Assembly (NCBI RefSeq): GCF_003298775.1
Contig: NZ_QNTQ01000006.1
Location: 186,001-250,000 of the forward strand
DNA: 64,000 bases
Direction: 5' to 3'
Source: Rhodosalinus halophilus
Lineage (GTDB): Bacteria; Pseudomonadota; Alphaproteobacteria; Rhodobacterales; Rhodobacteraceae
The position numbers and the translations under genes are program-made. Of this stretch, positions 1 to 9,146 are shown piece after piece. Position 1 is the stretch's first letter. Each line of letters begins with the position of its first letter. Under the pieces are notes generated by a model, which was not told the DNA's origin, made no database searches, and worked only from the letters and a program-made list of their open reading frames with translations.

Positions 1-1102
1 TCACCACGTCCTCTGTGGTGTCCCGGGTCAGGTATTCCGGTGTCGACGACATGAGCCAGTCGGCGAAATAGCCGCCCGCGCGGGCCTCGGCCGCCTCCGA
101 CAGGCCGGCGGGCTCCGACAGCGCCTGCGCGGCCTGGGCCTGCGTCAGATAGCCCTGATCCTCCATCAGCCGCACGACCACCGCGGCCCGGTCCCGCGAT
201 CGCTGAAGGTTGTTGGTCGGCGCGAGTGCGGTGGGCGCCGTCAGAAGCCCGGCGAGCATCGCCGCCTCCGCCGGGTCCACCGCTGCGGCAGGCTTGCCGA
301 AGAAGCGCTGCGCGGCCGCCTCGGCGCCATAGGCCCCGCCGCCCATGTAGGCGCGGTTGAGATAGATCGAGAGGATCTCGTCCTTGGAGTACTTCGCCTC
401 CATCGCCATGGCGTAGAGCGCCTCGCGTATCTTGCGCCAGAGCGTGGTCTGGCGACAGGAGGCCTCGTAGGCGGACTCGCTCTCGTAGACCTCCGGGTCG
501 TATTCGTTGCCGAGGCAGAGGAGTTTGGCGGTCTGTTGCGTGATGGTCGAGCCGCCGTGCCCCTCGAGCGGCCCGCGGCCCTCGCTCAGGTTGATCCGGA
601 TGGCCCCCGCAATGCCGATGGGGTCCACGCCGGGATGCATGTAGAAGCGCTTGTCCTCGGTCGCGATCACCGCATGCTTGAGATGCGGCGAGACGCTGCC
701 GGCGGTGACCGCCCCGCCGAATTGCGCGCCGCGCCAGGCGAAGACTGTTCCCTCCCGGTCGAGCATGGTGACGGAGCCGCGCGGTCGGCCGTCGAGCAGT
801 TCCTGCATGCCGGGAAGGGTGGAGTAGTAGTAGGCCACGCCGCCGCCGATCATGAGCGCGACGATCAGGCTCACACGCCATGTAAAGCCCCAGACGAGCC
901 GCCACACGAAGGCGAGCACCGCGCCGGCCGGACCGCGGCGGCGCGGTGTAGCCCGTCGGGAGGGCGCCTTCTTGACGGTCTTTCGCGCTGCAGGCTTGCG
1001 CGAGCGCGCCCCGTTCTTGCCGGAGCCCTTGCCGGCGCGCCCCTTGCGCGGCGCACTGCGCGTCGCCGTCAGACGCGGAGGTCTCCGGCCTGAATCACTC
1101 AT
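1..1102 (-). CDS. Class A penicillin-binding protein (GT51 transglycosylase), 3' end beyond the left edge
   Basis: A peptidoglycan glycosyltransferase that polymerises lipid II at the periplasmic face of the inner membrane. The first ~60 residues are a Lys/Arg/Ala/Pro-rich cytoplasmic tail, followed by one membrane anchor at about residues 75-95. The GT51 domain is clear: ATEDKRFYMHPGVDP (about residue 147) holds the catalytic Glu, GGSTITQQ lies near residue 182, and KYSKDEILSIYLNRAYMGG follows. About 367 codons are present, covering the transglycosylase. The transpeptidase half expected of PBP1A-type proteins lies outside, so bifunctionality cannot be confirmed. The start is the ATG at 1102, before the basic tail. 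The gene is divergent from glnK. Confidence 0.9.
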   Translation of the reverse strand, partial: MSDSGRRPPRLTATRSAPRKGRAGKGSGKNGARSRKPAARKTVKKAPSRRATPRRRGPAGAVLAFVWRLVWGFTWRVSLIVALMIGGGVAYYYSTLPGMQELLDGRPRGSVTMLDREGTVFAWRGAQFGGAVTAGSVSPHLKHAVIATEDKRFYMHPGVDPIGIAGAIRINLSEGRGPLEGHGGSTITQQTAKLLCLGNEYDPEVYESESAYEASCRQTTLWRKIREALYAMAMEAKYSKDEILSIYLNRAYMGGGAYGAEAAAQRFFGKPAAAVDPAEAAMLAGLLTAPTALAPTNNLQRSRDRAAVVVRLMEDQGYLTQAQAAQALSEPAGLSEAAEARAGGYFADWLMSSTPEYLTRDTTEDVV

Positions 1103-1208
1103 CTCTGCCCGTCCTGCACCTGCCTTTTGGCCGCAGAATAGCCGCTGAGGACACGGATGTAGAGCGATTACGCCTCATGCGCGAGTTCGTGACATGCCCA
1201 AAGAATAT

Positions 1209-1226
1209 GCAACAAGATCATGTTGC
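1209..1226. promoter_or_regulatory. 18-bp near-perfect palindrome upstream of glnK
   Basis: GCAACA and TGTTGC arms flank AGATCA, so 16 of 18 positions are symmetric. It lies in the 250-bp region between the divergent penicillin-binding protein gene and glnK, about 130 bp before the glnK start. It resembles a dimeric regulator site. It is not a clear NtrC site, because the spacing and half-site differ from the usual GCACC/GGTGC pattern. I saw no -24/-12 (sigma-54) promoter with correct spacing. Confidence 0.35.
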
Positions 1227-1352
1227 TCAGAATTTGTGCGATCGGTCTCGCCTCGCGCGTCTACCAGCCGCGGTGCGCTTTCCTCGCGCCGGGCGGCTGG
1301 CCTTTGCTGCATCTGCACAGTCGCAGGCGCCGCGCCTGCCAAAGCGAAGGGG

Positions 1353-1697
1353 ATGCAGGTGAAACTGATCATAGCGACAATCAAGCCGTTCAAGCTGGAG
1401 GAGGTCCGGGAAGCCCTGACCGCCATCGGCGTGCGCGGCATGATGGTGACGGAGATCAAGGGCTTCGGCTCGCAATCCGGACACACGGAGATCTACCGCG
1501 GCGCCGAATACGCCGTGAACTTCGTGCCGAAGATCAAGCTGGAAATCGCGGTCGACGCGCCGATGGCCGACCAGGTGGTCGAGACCATCGCCAAGACCGC
1601 GCGCACCGGCAAGATCGGCGACGGCAAGATCTTCGTCCTCGATCTCGAACAGGCCGTGCGGGTGCGCACCGGCGAGACCAATGCGGACGCGCTCTGA
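1353..1697 (+). CDS. glnK: Nitrogen regulatory protein PII (GlnK)
   Basis: A 114-residue PII signal protein that senses 2-oxoglutarate and ATP/ADP and, when paired with amtB, gates the ammonium channel. It starts IIATIKPFKLEEVREAL. The T-loop GSQSGHTEIYRGAEYAVNF carries the uridylylated tyrosine (Tyr53 here, equivalent to Tyr51 of the enterobacterial protein). The C-terminal signature TGKIGDGKIFV is intact. An upstream in-frame extension is possible, but the ATG at 1353 gives the normal family length. amtB follows 34 bp downstream, the canonical glnK-amtB arrangement. Confidence 0.97.
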   Translation: MQVKLIIATIKPFKLEEVREALTAIGVRGMMVTEIKGFGSQSGHTEIYRGAEYAVNFVPKIKLEIAVDAPMADQVVETIAKTARTGKIGDGKIFVLDLEQAVRVRTGETNADAL

Positions 1698-1731
1698 GCG
1701 CCGCGGGCAAACACCAAGAGGGGAAAAATCG

Positions 1732-3084
<1,353 letters not shown>

Positions 3085-3110
3085 GCGGCCCCGAACCCTG
3101 ACCAAAGGAA

Positions 3111-3145
3111 GGCCCGGGCGGCGCGCCGCCCGGGCCTTTTTCTTT
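3111..3145 (+). terminator. Rho-independent terminator after amtB
   Basis: A perfect 26-bp G+C palindrome (3111-3136) is followed by TTTTTCTTT. It ends the glnK-amtB operon and faces the leftward rhodanese gene, whose stop is at 3182. Confidence 0.9.
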
Positions 3146-3181
3146 GACGTCACCTGACGGCGGCCCGCCGCGCGAGGCCGG

Positions 3182-3559
3182 TCAGGGCTCCACGCGTTTC
3201 GGCGCGCCCGAGGCCATGTCGGTGCCGATGTAGGGAAGCTTCTTCTCCTTCCACGCGCCGAAGCCGCCCTCCATGTGCGCGATCCGGTTCAGGCCCCTTT
3301 CCATCGCGAGCCGCGCCATCTTCTCGCTGCGCACGCCCGAGCCGCAGTGCAGCACGATGCGCTTCTCGGTCTGGCCGGGCAGCATCTCGGGCTTGAAGAA
3401 GGGCATCGGCATCAGGAGCGCGCCCTCGACGTGCTCGAACATGTATTCCTGCGGCGTGCGCACGTCGATCACGACGATCTCGCCCTTGCGGCAGGCGTCG
3501 AACACCTCCTCGGGCGTCCAGGTCTCGAAGGTGGCGTCGCCCACTTGCTCGGTCTTCAT
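3182..3559 (-). CDS. Rhodanese-like sulfurtransferase
   Basis: A single-domain rhodanese of 125 residues, predicted cytoplasmic. VIDVRTPQEYMFEHVEGA is the typical first motif. The active-site loop HCGSGVRSEK places the persulfide-carrying Cys at residue 72. It lies 12 bp downstream of the metallo-hydrolase gene and shares its promoter. In this family context it would pass sulfane sulfur between persulfide and an acceptor such as glutathione or sulfite. The in-vivo acceptor cannot be read from the sequence. Confidence 0.9.
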   Translation of the reverse strand: MKTEQVGDATFETWTPEEVFDACRKGEIVVIDVRTPQEYMFEHVEGALLMPMPFFKPEMLPGQTEKRIVLHCGSGVRSEKMARLAMERGLNRIAHMEGGFGAWKEKKLPYIGTDMASGAPKRVEP

Positions 3560-3571
3560 CGCGTGATCTCC

Positions 3572-4471
3572 TCAGAAGGTGTTGGCAGGTATCTTGAAGT
3601 AACTCTTGCCGTCCGACTCCGCCTCCGGCAAGCGCCCGCCGCGCAGGTTCACCTGAAGGGCATAGAGCATCCGGTCCGGCAGCGAGAGCGTGGCGTCGCG
3701 CTCTTCGCGGATCTTCACGAACTCGTCGCGGGGCGTGCCCCCGCCCAGGTGCTTGTTGTGCGCCTTGTGCTCGGCGACCGTCGCCTCCCAGGCGGGATCG
3801 GTGCGATCGCCGACCGGCGGGTAGTCGTGGCCGACGAAGAGCCGCGTCTCGTCGGGCAGGGCGAGGATCGCCATGAGCGAATCGTAGAGCTCCGAGGCCG
3901 AACCGCCGGGGAAGTCGGCGCGCGTGGTGCCGGCGTCCACATGCATCAGCGTGTCATGCACGAAGGCCGCGTCGTCACCCACCACGTAGGTGATTGAGCC
4001 GAGCGTGTGGCCGGGCGAGAGCATCACCCGCACGGGCAGCTCGCCGAGCATGAAGGTCTCGCCGTCGGCGAAGAGGCGGTCGAAGTCCCGGTCGGGGTCG
4101 AAGGCGCCGGGGGTGTTGTAGAACGTCTCCCAGAGCTTGGCGATGTCGCGCACCTTCGTGCCGATCGCCGTCGGCGCGCCGAGCTGCTCCTTGAGCCAGG
4201 CCGAGGCCATCAGGTGGTCGGCGTGCGGGTGGGTGTCGAGGATCCACTCGACCGTCAGGTCCTCGGCCTTCACGAAGTCGAGGATCTCCTGCGCAGCGGC
4301 CGTGTCGGTACGCGCCTCCGACGGCGTGAAGCCAAGCACCACGTCGATCAGCGCCGCCTTCTTCGTTGCTTCGTCGATGACGACATACTGGATGCTGCCC
4401 GAGGGCTTTTCATAGAAGCCCACGACGCGCGGGGAGTTGGGGCCCTTGGACGGGCTTTCGCGAGTGAACAT
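3572..4471 (-). CDS. Metallo-beta-lactamase-fold hydrolase, persulfide dioxygenase (ETHE1/Blh) type
   Basis: A 299-residue MBL-fold protein. The metal motif is THPHADHLM (His81, His83, Asp85, His86), with later ligands in SPGHTLGS and FVGHDYPP. Sequence layout and length match the ETHE1/Blh group, which oxidises glutathione persulfide to sulfite, rather than true beta-lactamases. It is followed by a rhodanese, the usual partner in sulfide detoxification. An ATTC-N8-GAAT site 31 bp upstream of the start suggests control by a SqrR/BigR-type sulfide sensor; that regulator gene is not in this window. Confidence 0.88.
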   Translation of the reverse strand: MFTRESPSKGPNSPRVVGFYEKPSGSIQYVVIDEATKKAALIDVVLGFTPSEARTDTAAAQEILDFVKAEDLTVEWILDTHPHADHLMASAWLKEQLGAPTAIGTKVRDIAKLWETFYNTPGAFDPDRDFDRLFADGETFMLGELPVRVMLSPGHTLGSITYVVGDDAAFVHDTLMHVDAGTTRADFPGGSASELYDSLMAILALPDETRLFVGHDYPPVGDRTDPAWEATVAEHKAHNKHLGGGTPRDEFVKIREERDATLSLPDRMLYALQVNLRGGRLPEAESDGKSYFKIPANTF

Positions 4472-4502
4472 GCGTCCTCCTGATCGGATAACTGCGTTTG
4501 GA

Positions 4503-4518
4503 ATTCACTTAATGGAAT
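4503..4518. promoter_or_regulatory. SqrR/BigR-type operator, ATTC-N8-GAAT
   Basis: ATTCACTTAATGGAAT matches exactly the ATTC-N8-GAAT pattern recognised by the ArsR-family persulfide sensor SqrR of Rhodobacter, with an additional central TTAA. It lies in the 115-bp region between the divergent hydrolase gene and mutL. A wider inverted repeat, TTGGAAT (4498-4504) with ATTCCAA (4527-4533), surrounds it. Confidence 0.7.
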
Positions 4519-4586
4519 GTGTCGGGATTCCAAGGGGGCGTGTCTTCGCTGGCCAAATCAGGCGGAAGCATGCTAGGTGTTGCGGC

Positions 4587-6437
4587 ATGAATGATGCGAG
4601 CCACAACATACCCAGTGCCCATCCGGCCATTCGCGCGCTCGACGAGGCCGCGATCAACCGGATCGCGGCCGGTGAGGTGGTGGAGCGGCCCGCCTCGGCG
4701 GTCAAGGAGCTTGTCGAGAACGCGCTGGATGCCGGCGCCCGGCGGATCGAGGTGGCCCAGGCGGAGGGCGGCAAGACCCTGATCCGCGTGACCGACGACG
4801 GGCATGGCATCGCCGCGGCGGAACTGCCGCTCGCGGTGGCGCGCCACGCCACCTCGAAGATCGACGGCTCCGATCTGCTCGACATCACCAGCTACGGTTT
4901 CCGGGGCGAGGCGCTGGCCTCGATGGGCGCAGTGGGGCGGCTCACGATCTCCTCGCGGGTGGCGGGCTCCGAGGCGGCCGAGATCACCGTGACCGGCGGC
5001 CGTCTGGGCGAGGTGCGGCCTGCGGCGCTGCGCCGGGGCACGGTGGTCGAGCTGCGCGATCTCTTCCGCGCGACGCCGGCGCGGCTGAAGTTCCTGCGTT
5101 CCGACCGGGCCGAGACCCAGGCGATCGGAGATGTCGTCCGCCGGCTAGCGATGGCGGAGCCCTTCGTCAGCTTCACGCTCGCGGACGTCTCGGGCGGCGA
5201 GGAACGGCTGAGCTTCCGCGCGGACGCCGAGACCGGCGATCTCTTCGATGCGCTGCACGGCCGGCTGACGCGGGTGCTGGGCGCCGAGTTCACGAAGAAC
5301 GCGCTCAGGATCGAGGCCGAGCGCGAGGGGCTGCGGCTCACCGGCTACGCCGCGCTGCCCACCTATTCGCGCGGCGCGGCGGTGGCGCAGCATTTCTTCG
5401 TCAACGGCCGGCCGGTGAAGGACCGGATGCTGCTCGGCGCGCTCCGGGCGGCCTACATGGACGTGCTGCCGTCCGGCCGCTACCCGGCCGCCGCGCTCTA
5501 CATCGACTGCGATCCCGCCCGGGTCGACGTCAACGTGCATCCCGCCAAGACCGAGGTCCGCTTCCGCGACCCCGGCGTGGCGCGCGGGCTGATCGTCTCG
5601 GCGCTCAGGCATGCGCTGGCCGGGGCAGGGCACCGGGCCTCCTCGACGGTGGGCGGCGCGATGCTGGGCGCGGCGCGGCCCGAGGCACCGGCGTCGCCCC
5701 GTTACCAGATGGATCGCCCCTCCGCCGGGGCGCGGGCCGCGACCCATGCGGCGCAGGCGCCGCAGCCCGGCTTCGCCGAAATGGCGCAGGATTGGAGCGC
5801 GCGGGTGGAGCCGGTCGAGGAGGCCCCGCGAGGGGCCGAGGAGACCCCGCCCGAGGCCTTGCCGCTCGGCGCCGCACGGGCCCAGCTGCACGAGACCTAC
5901 ATTCTGGCGCAGACGCAGGACGGCATGGTGATCGTGGATGCGCACGCGGCGCACGAGCGCCTGGTCTACGAGCGTCTCAAGCACCAGCTGGAAGAGCGCG
6001 GCGTTGCGGCACAGGCGCTGCTCATCCCCGAAGTCGTCGAAATGCCCGAGCCGGGGCGCGGACGCCTGCTCGACGCCGCCCAGGATCTCGCGCGGCTGGG
6101 GCTCGTGCTCGAGCCCTTCGGCGGCGAGGCGCTCGCCGTGCGCGAGACGCCGGCGCTGCTGGGCGAGGTGGACGCGCGCGCGCTGCTCTTCGACGTGGCG
6201 GACGCGCTGGAAGAGACCGGCACGACCTCGGGCCTCGAGGCGCGGTTGATGGCGGTGCTCAGCCGCATGGCCTGTCACGGCTCGGTCCGGTCGGGCCGAC
6301 GGATGCAGGCCCACGAGATGAACGCGCTGCTGCGCGAGATGGAGGCGACGCCGCTGTCCGGCCAGTGCAATCACGGCCGGCCCACCCATGTCGAGCTCAA
6401 GCTCGCCGATATCGAGCGGCTGTTCGGGCGCCGATGA
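4587..6437 (+). CDS. mutL: DNA mismatch repair protein MutL
   Basis: A 616-residue mismatch repair ATPase. The GHKL N-terminal domain shows [20 protein letters not shown], the ATP-lid motif [15 protein letters not shown], and HPAKTEVRF near residue 325. A Pro/Ala/Glu-rich linker (about residues 360-440) leads to the dimerisation domain. There, [12 protein letters not shown] corresponds to the endonuclease metal motif DQHAxxExxxxE with Ala in place of Gln. The C-terminus [14 protein letters not shown] is typical. The ATG at 4587 starts directly at the usual N-terminus. rmuC overlaps by ATGA. Confidence 0.96.
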   Translation: MNDASHNIPSAHPAIRALDEAAINRIAAGEVVERPASAVKELVENALDAGARRIEVAQAEGGKTLIRVTDDGHGIAAAELPLAVARHATSKIDGSDLLDITSYGFRGEALASMGAVGRLTISSRVAGSEAAEITVTGGRLGEVRPAALRRGTVVELRDLFRATPARLKFLRSDRAETQAIGDVVRRLAMAEPFVSFTLADVSGGEERLSFRADAETGDLFDALHGRLTRVLGAEFTKNALRIEAEREGLRLTGYAALPTYSRGAAVAQHFFVNGRPVKDRMLLGALRAAYMDVLPSGRYPAAALYIDCDPARVDVNVHPAKTEVRFRDPGVARGLIVSALRHALAGAGHRASSTVGGAMLGAARPEAPASPRYQMDRPSAGARAATHAAQAPQPGFAEMAQDWSARVEPVEEAPRGAEETPPEALPLGAARAQLHETYILAQTQDGMVIVDAHAAHERLVYERLKHQLEERGVAAQALLIPEVVEMPEPGRGRLLDAAQDLARLGLVLEPFGGEALAVRETPALLGEVDARALLFDVADALEETGTTSGLEARLMAVLSRMACHGSVRSGRRMQAHEMNALLREMEATPLSGQCNHGRPTHVELKLADIERLFGRR

Positions 6438-7594
6438 TCGAGATCGGCGGGCGCGCGCTTTCGCTCGAGGATCCCCTGGTGCTCGCGGCGCTCGGCGGCG
6501 CGGCGCTCGTCCTGCTGGTGATAGCCCTTCTCGTCGCGGCCACCCGCGCCGCGGCGCGCGCGGCCCGGGTGGCGGAACCGCTCGCGCGGGACGTCGGCGC
6601 GCTCGGCCAGCGCGTGCAGGCGCTCTCGGACGGGCAGCAACAGCTCGCGGGCGGGCTGTCGCATGTCTCCGAGGCACAGAGCCGCGCGCAGGCCGAGATG
6701 CTGCGGCTGATGGAAGCGCGGTTGGCCGAGGTGAACGCCCGGATGGCCGAGAGCCTCACGGGAAGCGCCCGGCGCACCGCGCAAAGCCTGGGCGAGCTGC
6801 AGGAACGGCTCAAGACGATCGACCGCGCGCAGGAGAACACCACCCGGCTTTCGGGCGATGTGCTGAGCCTGCAGGATATCCTGTCCAACAAGCAGACCCG
6901 CGGCGCCTTCGGCGAGATCCAGTTGCACGACATCCTCGCCAAGGCGCTGCCGCGGGACAGCTACACGCTGCAGCCGACGCTTTCGACCGGCGCGCGACCG
7001 GACTGCATAGTTCATCTGCCCGAGCCCCCCGGGCCGATCGCCATCGACTCGAAGTTCCCGCTGGAGGCCTACGAGGCGCTGCGCAGGGCCGAGACGCCCG
7101 AGGCCGCGAAGCGCGCCGCGCAGGGCCTCCGGCAGGCGGTGCGCCTGCATGTCCGGGCGATCGCTGACAAATACATCGTCGAGGGAGAAACGGCCGACGG
7201 CGCGATCCTCTTCCTGCCGTCCGAGGCCGTCTACGCCGAACTGCATGCCAGTTTCGCAGAGACGGTGCGCGAGGGCTTCGCCGCGCGGGTCTGGATCGTC
7301 TCGCCGACGACCTGCATGGCGACACTGACCACCATGCGCGCGATCCTCAAGGACGCGCGCATGCAGGCCGAGGCGGGGCGGATCCGGCGGGAGCTCTCCC
7401 TGCTTCACGCCGATGTCGCGCGGCTGGGCACGCGCGTGGAGAACCTCGATCGGCACTTCGGGCAGGCGGCGCGCGACATATCCGAGATCAAGGTGAGCGC
7501 CGAGAAGGCGGGGCAGCGCGCGCGGCGGCTCGACAGCTTCGATTTCGAAGAGCTTGCACCGGAACCGGCGGCGCGCGTCGATCCCGGCCGCTGA
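6434..7594 (+). CDS. rmuC: DNA recombination protein RmuC
   Basis: A 386-residue RmuC-family protein that limits DNA inversion and recombination at short repeats. An N-terminal membrane anchor (about residues 13-35) is followed by a coiled coil of heptad-like Ala/Leu/Glu repeats (about 40-130). The nuclease-like RmuC core includes [31 protein letters not shown] and [14 protein letters not shown]. The start codon overlaps the mutL stop (ATGA), so the two DNA-maintenance genes are translationally coupled. Two palindromes just after the stop probably act as a bidirectional terminator with the facing chrR. Confidence 0.92.
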   Translation: MIEIGGRALSLEDPLVLAALGGAALVLLVIALLVAATRAAARAARVAEPLARDVGALGQRVQALSDGQQQLAGGLSHVSEAQSRAQAEMLRLMEARLAEVNARMAESLTGSARRTAQSLGELQERLKTIDRAQENTTRLSGDVLSLQDILSNKQTRGAFGEIQLHDILAKALPRDSYTLQPTLSTGARPDCIVHLPEPPGPIAIDSKFPLEAYEALRRAETPEAAKRAAQGLRQAVRLHVRAIADKYIVEGETADGAILFLPSEAVYAELHASFAETVREGFAARVWIVSPTTCMATLTTMRAILKDARMQAEAGRIRRELSLLHADVARLGTRVENLDRHFGQAARDISEIKVSAEKAGQRARRLDSFDFEELAPEPAARVDPGR

Positions 7595-7598
7595 GCAA

Positions 7599-7624
7599 GA
7601 AGAATTTTCGTGCGAAAATTCTTC
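7599..7624. repeat. Palindromic intergenic element, copy 1 (possible bidirectional terminator)
   Basis: The perfect 12-bp arms GAAGAATTTTCG and CGAAAATTCTTC are separated by TG. It lies between the converging rmuC and chrR. An almost identical copy with one mismatch is at 34074-34099, also between converging genes. Each strand ends the stem in a short T-run, which fits a two-way terminator. Confidence 0.7.
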
Positions 7625-7644
7625 GTGTTTCGCGCACCGGCTCC

Positions 7645-7670
7645 GAAAATCTTTCGATCGAAAGATTTTC
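7645..7670. repeat. Second palindrome of the same TTTCG/CGAAA type
   Basis: A perfect 26-bp palindrome centred on CTTTCGATCGAAAG, 20 bp after the first element. It is A+T-rich at the ends, in contrast to the G+C-rich surroundings, and ends 11 bp before the chrR stop codon. Confidence 0.65.
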
Positions 7671-7681
7671 TTCGCGCGCTG

Positions 7682-8347
7682 TCAGATCTTCAGGAAGGGC
7701 TGGGCGAGCCGCGGCATCAGGCCGGAAAACCGCAGCGGTGCGTCCGTCACGGCGAGACAGATGCAATCCTCGCCCTCTTCCGCCACGGGCGTGTGTTCGA
7801 TCTCCTGGTCGGCGATCTCCACGTCGCCGGGGCCGAACCGCCCGTCCGTGTCGCTGAAGGCGCCACGGAGCACGAGCGTGAGTTCGAGACCCTGGTGCCC
7901 GTGATCGGGCACCGCGGTGCCCGCGGGGATATGCAGCAGACGCGCGCGCGCGTCGCCGTTCACGGGCAGGAGCGCCTGGCGCACGCCGCGGCCCACGTTC
8001 TGCCAGCGCACGGCGTCCAGATCGCCCCCGACGTAGTCCCGGATCGGGCGCGGCAACACATGGGTGCCCGGTCGTGCGGGCGCGGGTTCGTCCGGTTCGC
8101 CGCCCATGCGGATCATGCGCAGGGTCGCCGCGAGGCTGTCCTCCGCCATTTCGGCAGTCGGTTCGTCCTCCAGCAGCGCACCGCCGACCGCGTCGTAGCT
8201 TTCCGCCTCGGCGCGGCACTGGTCGCAGAGCGAAAGATGCGAGGCCACGATCAGGTCGAAGGCCTCGGGCAGCGTGCCGGCCGAGTAGGCCATCAGCAGC
8301 TGCGGGCTCAGGTGGTGGGTGATGTCGTTGTTCATGGGCTTCGTCAT
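7682..8347 (-). CDS. chrR: Zinc-dependent anti-sigma factor ChrR
   Basis: A 221-residue cytoplasmic anti-sigma factor that holds RpoE inactive until singlet oxygen or organic hydroperoxides trigger its release. The N-terminal anti-sigma domain has the zinc ligands: His at THHL, then SHLSLCDQC with the spacing H-x24-H-x3-C-x2-C of the family. The C-terminal cupin domain has PDHGHQGLELTLVL and a later GDVEIADQEIEH. The start at 8347 overlaps the rpoE stop (ATGA); an ATG four codons later is an alternative. Pairing with an ECF sigma factor and the neighbouring operon make the call firm. Confidence 0.95.
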   Translation of the reverse strand: MTKPMNNDITHHLSPQLLMAYSAGTLPEAFDLIVASHLSLCDQCRAEAESYDAVGGALLEDEPTAEMAEDSLAATLRMIRMGGEPDEPAPARPGTHVLPRPIRDYVGGDLDAVRWQNVGRGVRQALLPVNGDARARLLHIPAGTAVPDHGHQGLELTLVLRGAFSDTDGRFGPGDVEIADQEIEHTPVAEEGEDCICLAVTDAPLRFSGLMPRLAQPFLKI

Positions 8348-8895
8348 CTCAGTGCGTGGCGCAGCCGGTCCAGGGCGAGCCGGATGCGCGATTTGATTGT
8401 GCCGAGCGGCAGGCCCGTCTCTTCGGCGATCTCGCTGTGAGACAGTTCGCCGAAATAGGCGCGCTCGATCAGAACTCTCTGTTTTTCCGGCAGGCTCCGC
8501 AGCGCCTCGGCCAGACGCTCGCTGTCCTGTTGCAGCGCCAGCACGTCGTCCTGCTGCGGTTCGGCCTCGGGGCCCCAGGGCAGATCCTCGGGTTCGGGGC
8601 GCCGCTGGCGGCGCAGCGCGTCGATCCGCCGGTTGCGCGCGATGGTGAACACCCAGGTCGAGACGCTCGCGCGCGCGGGGTCGAAGAGATGCGCCTTCTG
8701 CCAGAGGGTCGCCATGACCTCCTGCGCGCATTCCTCGGCCAGGCCATCGTCGGCGCCCGACCGGATGAGAAACGCCTTCACCCGAGGGGCGAAATGCGCG
8801 AAAAGTTCGGCGAAGGCCGCCTCGTCGCGCGCGTCGCGGATGCGCACGACATGGTCGACCCACTCCGAAGCGCCCTGCGCGCGATCCTCAGCCAT
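8344..8895 (-). CDS. rpoE: ECF RNA polymerase sigma factor RpoE (ECF11 type)
   Basis: A 183-residue group 4 sigma factor. Region 2 runs from AFAELFAHFAPRVKAFLI through VMATLWQKAHLFDP to VSTWVFTIARNRRIDALRR. Region 4 includes LPEKQRVLIERAYFGELSH and the helix-turn-helix SEIAEETGLPLGTIKSRIR. I chose the ATG at 8895 because AGGGTGA lies 7 bp upstream; the frame stays open further upstream but gives no family sequence. In Rhodobacter this factor drives the singlet-oxygen response and its own operon. chrR is translationally coupled downstream. Confidence 0.94.
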   Translation of the reverse strand: MAEDRAQGASEWVDHVVRIRDARDEAAFAELFAHFAPRVKAFLIRSGADDGLAEECAQEVMATLWQKAHLFDPARASVSTWVFTIARNRRIDALRRQRRPEPEDLPWGPEAEPQQDDVLALQQDSERLAEALRSLPEKQRVLIERAYFGELSHSEIAEETGLPLGTIKSRIRLALDRLRHALR

Positions 8896-9025
8896 CCGCG
8901 TCACCCTGGAGCCGGCGCCACGCGAGGCCGCCGGCACGCCGCTTTCCGCCCCCGCCGGCGCACCGGGCGGGGTGAGCGGAAGCGTGTCGCAGTCTTCGAT
9001 CCAGTCGACATTGCTGAACATGTAG

Positions 9026-9055
9026 CCAATACGGCGGAGGATTGCGACCGGATCA
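9026..9055 (-). promoter_or_regulatory. Candidate RpoE-dependent promoter of rpoE-chrR
   Basis: Reading leftward, TGATCC (9055-9050) is followed after 18 bp by TATTGG (9031-9026). TGATCC with an 18-bp spacer matches the -35 region and spacing known for RpoE promoters of Rhodobacter; the -10 keeps only the conserved TA. It would give a leader of about 125 nt before rpoE and positive autoregulation. Confidence 0.5.
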
Positions 9056-9077
9056 CCGCGCGCCACGATTTTCTTTT

Positions 9078-9107
9078 GCATCCGGACGGGGCCGGACTGC
9101 GTAACAG
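9078..9107 (+). promoter_or_regulatory. Candidate RpoE-dependent promoter of the divergent oxidoreductase operon
   Basis: GCATCC (9078-9083), an 18-bp spacer and TAACAG (9102-9107) form a weaker match to the TGATCC-N18-TAAGA-like pattern. It lies 39 bp before the start of the FAD oxidoreductase gene. The equivalent operon in Rhodobacter sphaeroides is part of the RpoE regulon. Confidence 0.45.
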
Positions 9108-9146
9108 AACCTGACGTGCGCGCCAGCCAGCGAGGAGAAACGCCAG

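Noticed and set aside
1300..1320. Possible sigma-54 promoter (TGGCCTTTGCTGC) before glnK
   Set aside because: The GG and GC elements are 8 bp apart instead of the required 10.
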